Positions 1 through 9,800 of a stretch of 10,692 nucleotides of DNA are shown here, in pieces. A program made the translations under genes and the position numbers. Each line of letters opens with the position of its first letter. Within the stretch, counting starts at the first letter, position 1. This stretch comes from Temnopleurus reevesii (Eukaryota; Echinodermata; Echinoidea; Temnopleuroida; Temnopleuridae). The stretch lies in assembly GCA_036244855.1 (NCBI GenBank), contig BQKZ01006822.1:19815-30506 (forward strand), written 5' to 3'. The notes beneath the pieces are model-generated. The model searched no databases, was not told where the DNA came from, and worked only from the letters and a program-made list of their open reading frames with translations.

Positions 1-333
1 AATCACCTGAATTGAAATACCTGCATTGATCCACATATTTCCTTTTGTTATTTACAGAACCAGCTCTGAAACATGATCTAGAAAGGTGAACAAACTTGAC
101 TCTTGTGATGTCACAACCTGATTGACATTTGAAAGAAATTTTTAGAGGCGTTCCCAAATAAGCCAACATAAAAATGAAGAAAAAATATTATAAAATATAT
201 TAAACACATTTGGGCCCTCTTTCACTGAAAATGGTATTGATAATGGTATAATACATCAATACAGATCAACTTGTATTTTCATAATAGTGGACCTTTAAAT
301 ATACATATATCTGGCTCGGAATATAACCACTTG
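1..333 (-). other. 3' untranslated region or further intron
   Basis: AT-rich sequence downstream of the stop at 334-336. No AATAAA or ATTAAA polyadenylation signal is seen on the minus strand before the weak AATATA near 200, and no further exon is evident. It is either 3' UTR continuing past the window or an intron if the donor at 339 is used. Confidence 0.5.
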
Positions 334-888
334 TTACCTTTTGCCGTAACCATTAAAGCACTGGTTGTTGTTTTTCTTTCCCCCTCCTCCTCCTCCTCCT
401 CCTCCAAATCCTGGTCCACCGTACCCATTCACCCCTGCCCCCTGACCCTTGCCCCCCTGATGTACCCCATTCACCTGTCCTATACTTTCTGGCGCACCCC
501 TCTGGGGCTGGTTCCCGCCCCCCTTACCACCACCACCACCTTGCTTATTCTGCCCCCATTGTGCTATACTCTCTAATGCACCCTTTGACGGTTGCTGGCT
601 ACCCCCCTTCCCACCCTTTTGCGCCCCTTGCGATCCCTTCTTTACCCCTGCTGATCCTTTGAATAGGAGTCCCGCTGTGGAATGCTTGGAGCTGGTCATC
701 CCCGGTAGACCCTTGGTGGTCGATGATGAGGGTAGCGAGATGGTGGATGATAAGGAGGATGTTGAGGATGATGATGAAGTGAAGTCTGGGTAGATGTTGT
801 CGCTTGAGGCTACTGATGCCGGTCTCTGGCCCGTTTTGTGACGACCTTTGTTCTTGTTGCGGTTTTTCTGCTTGGACGGTTCTGATGC
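334..888 (-). CDS. SUCO: SUCO probable last exon (Ser- then Gly-rich tail)
   Basis: Open frame of 184 codons and TAA, starting after acceptor ACTAATAG (a branch-point-like CTAAT is embedded in it). It encodes a basic stretch ([17 protein letters not shown]), a Ser/Thr-rich stretch, then a Gly/Gln-rich region with two diverged copies of a short unit ([10 protein letters not shown] and [11 protein letters not shown]) and a run of nine Gly. I see no domain and no clear match to the vertebrate tail. The stop at 334-336 overlaps a good donor-like sequence (AAAAG followed by GTAAC), so the exon may instead splice on to an exon left of the window. No AATAAA is visible on the minus strand between the stop and the window edge. 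Coding assignment is good; the 3' end is unsure. Confidence 0.75.
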   Translation of the reverse strand, partial: ASEPSKQKNRNKNKGRHKTGQRPASVASSDNIYPDFTSSSSSTSSLSSTISLPSSSTTKGLPGMTSSKHSTAGLLFKGSAGVKKGSQGAQKGGKGGSQQPSKGALESIAQWGQNKQGGGGGKGGGNQPQRGAPESIGQVNGVHQGGKGQGAGVNGYGGPGFGGGGGGGGGKKNNNQCFNGYGKR

Positions 889-3800
889 CTATTAGTATGA
901 AAGAGTGTGATCATGATCATGAGTATAAAACATACACAGCTGAAAGATGTTTTATGTAGAATTATTGATTGCGTAACTTGAAGAATTTTCAACTCATAAA
1001 AACCACATTGATGTACTTGGTGACTTGTATAATTTGTGCATTTTTATCAACATTTTGTTATCAATTCAAATAAATGTTTTCCTTTCAATGATCATATGGA
1101 AAATGTAGCTTTGGTTCTCTAATTACAACAAAAAAACAATTTCTTCAAACTACGAAATATATCACTGTAATTTTTCAACAAGAACATAAAACATATACAA
1201 TATATAATATACACTATGAAAACAACACACAAAAATAATTTTTTCCCAACATCCACATAACTTTCACACAGCAGAAACATGTATACCCCTTTGTGGGTCG
1301 CTGTAGAAAAAACTAAATAAAAAACTAAAAAACTAAGTAAATTTCTTTCTTTCACAAATACAAATAGAAAATTTTGCCATACCTGTCTCAGGGCTTCTCT
1401 AAGGGGAGTGGTGGGTCCAATAATCAGTAGATCATCTAAGCTTCCTGAAAATGGCAAAGAATTATAAAAAAAACACAAAATATATATATATCCTCATATT
1501 TGGTAGCAGCACTGTATAAGCCTTTTGTCTTCCTACCTGTCTCCTCATTCTTTTACATGGCATATCATATTCTAAACCCTGAACATGTTTGCTTTTATTT
1601 TGAATGGAATGAATACAATTGCAACAAATAATTCTTCTAAATATCTTTGTATTGTCTCTGAAAAGATTCTTGAAACTAATGTGAGCATCTATAGTCCTTC
1701 AATACTAGATGTACAGTCAAACCTGTCTAATAGTGACCACCTATCTATGATAACCACCTGTATACAGTGGGCACCCTATTTTTTTTTTTTACGAACCTGT
1801 CTATTAAAGGTCACCTGTATATATTTGTATATCTCAATGAACGAAATATAAATTTACAAACAATTACTAGAATCAATAACACTCATATCAGAGAACAATT
1901 TAAGTACTCAAAACCAGTTTCTCAATAAAAAAGTATTTTAGCTAAATGTTATACTGAATGGAAATCGGAAAACATAATGTCAGGAAAATCAGTATTCATA
2001 CCCGTCTTTGAATTGGCACCATTCTTCAAGAAATCAAGACCAGCCCCAAGCCCAGGGCTCAAACCGATCTTATCTCTCATCGGCACATGGAGCAGACCAT
2101 CAGAGTTCCTCCTACCAACATCCTCAACAGGCTTCTTCCCAGCGCTCTTCCCTGTTGCCATGGGAACAGATGTATTAACGATTTGAGATGATTGGCTGGT
2201 GGATCTTCGCAGACAGTAGGTAAAGAGGATTGTCATGATGATCACCTCACATAGCATTAGGAAGAGGTGGCGCTCGACAACCTAATGGAGAAAAAAGTAA
2301 ATAAATAAAGAGAACTGCTGAAACTGCTTATCCGATTATGGGTTGCTGTGAAGTAAAATGAAGTAAAAAAAGAGCTTGAGCTTGAGATCCTAGCAGAATT
2401 TTAATCATTTTAAGCATTTTGCTTATGATTAACATTCTGCTAGCATCGAAAGCTCACAAGCTCTTTTTTTTACTTTAGAGGAAAAAGTAAATGTTATTAC
2501 TAGGCATAAATGCAATGACAATATATTATGCATTTAACCTATGATTTGCAAATAACAATTTTAAGACCGTTGGGTATATGCTGGCTGGCTTAACCCTATT
2601 TTAACTGGGCTTTTCCAGACCAAGTTTATACTGGGGGGGGGGGGTCAATTTGACCCCCCCTTCAGATCTCAGCCGTGGATCGCGCGATCGCCGCAAAATT
2701 TTGCACACGCATAGTGTAGAGTGTACATTATATGACTGTATAGTTCGATTTTCTGAAAATTTGTGATTTCTATTTTTGAATAATTAATTATGCAAATTTA
2801 TGCATGAAATCTTATTTTTTGCTCTATTTCACTCATTGAAGCTCCTAGAAAGATTAATTTTTGGTATAGATATTCTCTATATTATTCCTCACAATACTAC
2901 TTGGAAAAAAATTGATGTGACAAGTTATTTCTTTTGTTTTTTATTGTTTTATGAATTTCTTATGTATTTCTTTGTTTTTCGACCTTCTGTTTTCTATTGT
3001 TTTTTGGATGAAATTTATTGCAGAACATTTTTAAAGCATATTTATGCTAAACTACGTCTTTATGAATTAGTATTGAAATTACAATTTACTTTGTACACGA
3101 AATCACCTTTTTGAGCGATTTTAGGTCTGACATGCATGTACAAAAAGTGGCGCGGCGACGTAACCATTCGCCCGATTTTCGCGAAAATAGTCTTAAAAGT
3201 TGCACAAGACTTGAAAGTAAATAGTCAGCGAGTCTCGCGGTAAAATTTTTTTGCGCGGCGGAGCGATCACAAAATTGGAATAGGGTTAAAATCAAATACT
3301 TTGTATGCCTAAATTCTATTTTCGTGAATTTCGGAACTGACACAATTACCCTGGGTATATAAGATTTGCTTTAACTATTACAATTAGAAACAGAGAGATA
3401 AATGTAGAGGGAACGGAAGGGAAACAATAAAGAGAATCAAACAGAGACATAGGGGGTGTTGCAACAAAGTTGCAATTGATCAAAAATCAACTGCAAATAT
3501 GTTTCAAATTACAACATGCAATTTCAGTTGCAAATGACATGCGCTTTTACCAAAACGCATGAAACAATGAATTTGACTTGTTCCAATCAATGCAACTTGC
3601 AATCAACTGCAACTTTCGAACAATACCCCCTTAGAAAGAGAGAGTAAAACGGAGTGATTGTAGGAAAAAGGAGAAGAGAAGGGTTTCAGGGAATAATTTC
3701 CTGGTGTCGCATTGCAATTTGCTATGCAGTTTGGCAAGATTGCTTTACAAAATACATTTTGTGCAGCAACTTTTTCACATACAACAGTATAGAAATGAAT

Positions 3801-6800
3801 TCGAAAAGTTTCCTCAATGTCTGAAACTGCTAATCAAATGTGAAAAGTATAATTATTCCTTGGATTGAGAAAAAAGATGGAAATAGAGCAAATGAAGGGT
3901 TAGTAAAGGAATCGGAAAGAATATCTCACCTCTCTGAGCATGCCATCCATTCTAAGAGTAACATTCTCAAGATCGGTTGTCATCTTCTCTAACCTCCTTT
4001 CAAGTTGTTGGATGTACTCTGATTGTTGTTGTCTCTAAAATATCAGAACAGTTTATATGACAATTATAAAATGCATTTCTTAAACTTCAAACTGAAGTAT
4101 TGGTACTCTGACAGAGTCATTTGATCTACCACAATTTGAGATTAAAGTTTACATATTCGTTCAAACAATCGTGGAAAATAAATTAACTTTACATGTATGT
4201 ACTTGTATAGCTTCAAACTTGATGATATCACTTCTATATGGAGATCGAAAATTGTTTGGAAGACAATGATGCCCTATATAAATCAACTAACATCGATAAG
4301 GCAAAAAATTGTTTGGATGTCTTAAACTGACCAACCCTCTGAAATTTGCTTTTTATTATTCCTTTATTTCATTATTATTATTACACTATTTGTTTATTTT
4401 TTTTTTATTTTTTTTTATTTTTTTTTTTTTTACTTTTCACTCAAATTGAAAAATCACAGCAAAACTATAAATAAACATGTGGAATACAACCTGATAAGTC
4501 AATTTTAGAGGATCTATTTTTGTTAACTAATCACTCTCTTCCAAGTCTTAATTACTTAATGAATTGTGTTAATTCTGTTAAAAAATCTTTTAATAAAATT
4601 CTGACCAACTGCGCTATTCAAAAAAAGATAGCATTTGAAAGCATCCAAACAATTTTTTTTGCCTGAGAAAACATTTTTTCAATAGATTATACACTACTTA
4701 CAGCATCCTGTGCTTTCTGAGCATTCTCCTGTACACTCTTGATCTTTGTGTTGAAAGCCTTCTGCATCTCATCCATCTGCTTCCGATACCTACATAAAAT
4801 CAGCAAAAATAACAAGCAGAGTTAGAACCAAAAATTCCAAACTTAAAACAGGATTCTCATCATTTAATACAAAATAAAACCCCTAATTTATCCCTGATAA
4901 AATAAGAGAAGGTCCAAAAATATTTCAACTCACTTTTCCCTTGAGCACTCAGCATAGCGGATATGTGCGTTATAAAAATTGCAAATATTATTATCATTAT
5001 TATTATAATTTATTATTATTATAGAAAAATTCATGAAGAAATTCATGAATGAATGTCTCATACAAAACTTATATCAAAGGCAATTTAAGGATCAGTGAAT
5101 TTTGCGATAAGCACTTTATAAGAATATAGAAGTTTTTAATGTATGTTTACATTTAAAAATTATGAGATATGGTTATTTCCATGGAGCTTGGTCAATTTTT
5201 GTGACATACCAGAAGCACAAATCCATGGCTTTTTCAAACCACGCAAATATTTTGCAATAATGATATGAACAAAAAATGGTGTCCCCAAAACTTTGATGAA
5301 CTTTTACTTCAAAGACTAAAGCATGATGCAATTTGACATCTGACACTTGTTTAATAGAAAAAATGCAATATCCATGTAACGAAGGTAAATTTTGGTATTC
5401 CTATTGCTTCAACTCCAGAAAAGGTGTATTACTGGGACAGGAGGCAATTTTTCATTGAAAGCTCAAAGTTCAACCAGATGTGAATTGATCTTCATGGTGA
5501 ATGTAGAAATTCAATAACTTTATTACATGGACATCACATGAAACAGTTGACCCAACCCCATGGAAAGACCTATATCCTACCTTTGGCTGAGTTCCTCCAG
5601 GTAGAGCCCACTTAGCGACATGTTGATCTCCAGTGTCTTGATACGATTGTTGAGCCGCATCAGAACAGATTCCTTCTGCGTCCCATGAGGAAGAGCACCC
5701 AATCCAGAAAGACTCGAAGCACTCGGCGAGAACGAACCATTCCCTAGCTCCGAAGTCGCTGATTTACTGTTATTGGTTGCAGCAACTGATTTGTTGTCTG
5801 TTTTAGGTGATGAAGAGATCTTTGTTGGTGGTGGGAGTTTTGATGAATCATTTGTGTCCTGGTTCGTCTCTTGAAGTTTGTTTGAAGCGTTTTTATTAGC
5901 ACTGTTTGGGTCTTTGGTGTCTGCGGTCTTAGCGGGAGCCTTGTCCTTAGTTTGTACTGTTACACTTGCATTCTTTTCGGCTTTTAATTCCTTTGGGCTT
6001 GTTGGAGGAGTCTCTGATTTTGTGTCACTAGTTTTGGCAATTTTATCCTCTTGTTCAAGGGGCGGAATCTTTTCTCCTTCAGGCTTCTTTATTGTCTGCA
6101 CAGCAGGAACAGTATCCTTCTTATTTTCATTTGTTAAAGTAGGCTCGGTGGGTATATGACTATCAACATCATGTGTTGAACCGATTTTCTTCTCTTTGGC
6201 GCCAACATCCTTTACAGAATCAATCGTAGGTGGGGGTGGGATAGGAGCAATGCTTATGTCATCAGATCGGCTCTCTTTCAAGTCTTTGCTATAAATGCTA
6301 TCAGCATGAATAGCAGGATCATTGATGACATTCATCGTTTGTTCTATTGGTGTTTTGAGTATCTGCTCTGTTTCAGTTCGTGTTGCTAGTATGTTTGTTG
6401 ATGGTGTCTCTATGGGCTTTACAGCATCTGTTGATGGCTTGGTTGAAACGGTTAACAACGGAGGAGCACTCTTTTCAATTCTACCGTCATCCCCCTGGTG
6501 TTTTTCAAGCGGTGTCGGCTCAAGAACTACCGAAGTCTGTATGCTTCCCTCTATGGCAGACTGCGTGTATTCCATCTTGGTTTCAATGACTTCCATTGTC
6601 AGCTGACTAGGTAAAGGAAGCTTGGTAGACTCCTCACCAGTCTCTTCATCGGATTTAATAGGCTTTGGCCCTCGCTTCAGAGCCTTGCAGCATATGAGAA
6701 TAGACCCAGCGGTTTGGGCAAAGAGACTAAGGCAGCAGTGTTGTGACATTGTGGAGTAGTTCTCTTGATAGCAGACGTCCTGCCCATTGCATTTGTCATG

Positions 6801-9800
6801 GTGAGTGTCGTTGAAACTCTCACTGTCAGGATCTTCAGGTTTGCCGTCGCCCTGCTTTTCATCTGGATGGTCTCTGTCACAGAACAAGTACAATGTAAAA
6901 TTGAGTTAATTGCAATTTTCAATGAAATTCCCATCCAATATTTCAGGATTCCTTACTCTCATAAAGTATGTACATGTAATATATGATATATAATATGTAA
7001 TATATAATATATGACTACATTGCAAAGATAAAATAGCTTACTCACAAAGGCATTAATTTTGTCTTTAATTTGTTAATTTGGTTTGTTTGGTTTATTGCAG
7101 ACATGTTCTTATAAAATGGGATATGAAAAGCAAGTGATGTCATGAAGCTCCTGAAATCTTCCATTTGATAGTTTTGTCTAATAACATTTTTCAATCAATG
7201 TCTATTTAATAGGTTTATTCACTGTACCTCTCTGTCACCATTTCTTCCGTGGCATCTTCTGTCATATTATCAGTCGACGCATCTTCATCAGACTTGGACC
7301 CAGTTAGAACTTTGGCTGCCTTCTCCACAAACTTGAAGACTGCATCCTTTGCATTCTCCAGTATACCGTTTCCCTTCATGTCTTCAGGTAGTGGTGTCGG
7401 ATGCACTGGGAGCACATCTGGAAAATTAAGAAAAAAATGTCCATTTTATTGTGTACAATGACCTCCATGACCTTTAACTCTAGACGAAATGGCCCCAGCA
7501 TTGAACTAGGTCATTGTGTCTTCCAATTACCTAAAGTACATCAGTATAGGGTTAATAAATTACACTGTGCTCAAGTTATCCCACGAAAAATCAGTTTGCA
7601 TACAATTAATATCATCTGTAACATTTTACATTTTGCATCAGTGTATTCAATGTACATTTATTACTCCGGGATCTGTGCATTTTCCTTTAGTTTTGTTAAT
7701 TGGAGAGTAAATTTATGTACCAGGGTTTCAAGCATGTGTTTTCTTGTTTTGAAGATTATTGATTTGCACATCCAAAGTTTGTTCTTGTAATTGAAGAAAC
7801 TGAAGAACTAAATGTTATGTTTCATTAAATTGAGCTGTAATTCTGTAGTTTTCATAAAAATTAGAATCTTGTTAATTAACATTATCACTGGACAGCCAAA
7901 TTAGGTTGTTACAGTATAAAGGATGCCTCATTTTATGGCAGATGATCATCACAAAAAGCGGTTGCTAGGGCAGGTTTGACTGTAGTATCTAAATCTTGTT
8001 AAAGATTTATCATGCAATGTTTCTTACCTTGTTCTGTAGGCGTGTCAGCATTAACTCCATCTGCATCGTCAATCTCCTCAACCATACTTGTACCAAAAAC
8101 CCTGAGAGAAAGAATAGATAAAGCTAAAGGTAAACTTGTTCAAGAGCAGAGTGGCACATCATGCGACGCTCTGCATACATCAAGCAGTAATCGATATGTA
8201 CACAAGGGGCTTGTCATATGTGCTAGTTTTATGACTTTAGTTTCCCCTCTCCAGGGAAGAAGGCAAAAGGTTCTATTTGAATAATGATAGTACGTGCAAT
8301 TTACGGTATATAGTATCCACTCTACTGCATAGTGCTCAAAGCACTTTGAATTATTATAACCCTGGCTTTAGCTCATAACCATCAGCTCCAAGCATTTCAA
8401 GGAAGTAATATTCCTGCCAAGAACACATTCAGTTCATCTGGGTGGAGTGCAGTGCAATGTAGATGAATTTCTTGTTGAAGAAAACCAAAACCATGGATGG
8501 GATCAGAACCGCGACCCTCTGGTTGAAAGGTGAGAGTCAGAACCACACAACAACACTTATAGGTATTGGACATGACTTGGAAAGGATTTGAATCCAAAAC
8601 CTATTGGTCACTGGGTTGGTGCTCTGACCACTTTGTCACATACAAAGACATGATATATTACAATTATTTTTTTTTTAACTCCTCTGCTATATGACTAATA
8701 AATAGGGTTGATTTTGTTGAAATATAAAAACCTGAAAATGGTAATTTAGGGTTCTCTATTAAAAATGAGATGTTTCAAAACAGGGGCAATTCCACTGCTT
8801 AGCCAGGGAGGGGGGGGGGGGTCTGAATATTTACCTGAGCACACTTAGAGGACAGAAATGTTCAGATCCAAAGAATGTAAGCATCTCTATCTTCATAGAT
8901 TTAACAAGCCTTTACATATAGGGGAGGAGTACAGACTTCTTGCAGAAAGAGTGCTACTTCAAACACTGAAGATTATCAACTGATTACACTTAGAAGGCAG
9001 AAGTGCTCCGATCCTAAAAAAATTGGGCACCTTAATCTTCATGTACATAATTTAAAAAAAAATTTAGATAGAAGGGAGGAGTCTAAACTTCTTCCAGATA
9101 CGTAATAAAGATTCTTACCTGAGTACACTAAGAGGACAGAAGTGTTCAGAGCCAAAGAATGTTAGCATCTCTATCTTCATGTATTTGGCAAACATGGTTT
9201 CTTCATTGAGGGGGAAATTCTGAAGTGTCCTCTCGTCACGAGCAATAAATGTTCCAAGAAGATGCCACTCTCTCACTGGGTATCTGTGAAAAAAAGAATG
9301 CAATTTCACATGATTTTCATTAGGCAAAAAAAAAAAATTGTTTGGATGCCCTCCATTGCCACTTTTGAAAAAAAAAACCTGATGTTTTTGTTCCATTTTC
9401 CATCATACTGCAAGAGGAAAACAAGGCGTAAAAGGGTCTGAAGAGCCAAGGAGCACATCATATCTTATTTCACATGCTTATTTATAATTTTACAATGATT
9501 TATCAATTTTGGTGAAAAGCAATTTAAAAAAAAAAGGGGGGGGGGGGGGTTCAGGTTGGCCCATTTTGAGAGGGTCAGTCGGGGGAAGAAATCCAAGCAT
9601 TTTTTGGTCTTATCAAATGTCGCTATTCTGATGACATTAACCTTTGTAATAAAGCACTGCCAAGTAATGTTTATAAAATAATAAATCCTGCACACAAAAT
9701 AAGTGAAAAAATGCAATTTGAAAAATATGAAAGCCTATGATTTTAGCCTCATGGATCCATGAATTCTAAAAAAAAAATCCTTTTTTTCTGATTTGAGGAA

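Larger units (their letters stand above)
2282..3929 (-). other. Largest intron, between coiled coil and transmembrane exons
   Basis: A 1648-bp GT..AG intron, phase 0. More than half of it is three separate insertions: a palindrome (2360-2477), a piggyBac-like element (2590-3289) and a hairpin element (3451-3631). The remainder, including 3632-3929, shows nothing recognisable. Confidence 0.9.
8102..9118 (-). other. Intron between SUN core exon and end-of-SUN exon
   Basis: A 1017-bp GT..AG intron, phase 2. It contains the tandem exon copies (8835-9118) and a minus-oriented SINE (about 8290-8645), with a run of twelve G at 8810-8821. Confidence 0.9.

Noticed and set aside
380..560. CRISPR-like or bacterial repeat array
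   Set aside because: The repeats are coding microsatellites in a eukaryotic exon; there are no spaced direct repeats.
271..576. 101-codon plus-strand frame rich in Ser, Pro and Thr
   Set aside because: Antisense of the Gly-rich last exon; produced by its CCT/ACC repeats.
1585..1851. 88-codon plus-strand frame
   Set aside because: Runs through intron and the ACCTGTCTA repeat; no coding character.
2800..3114. 104-codon plus-strand open frame, hydrophobic, Phe/Leu-rich
   Set aside because: It lies inside the piggyBac-like element in a T-rich tract. It has no transposase motif and its composition explains the frame.
5878..6606. Plus-strand open frames opposite the large central exon
   Set aside because: Antisense shadows of a low-complexity, stop-poor coding exon; the minus-strand frame has family homology and splice sites.
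7401..7790. 129-codon plus-strand frame
   Set aside because: Covers an exon edge and intron; no domain, no start context and no splice partner.
8499..8545. Functional tRNA gene
   Set aside because: Only box A and box B-like parts are present, box B has an extra base, and the segment leads into a SINE body, so it is a retroposon head.
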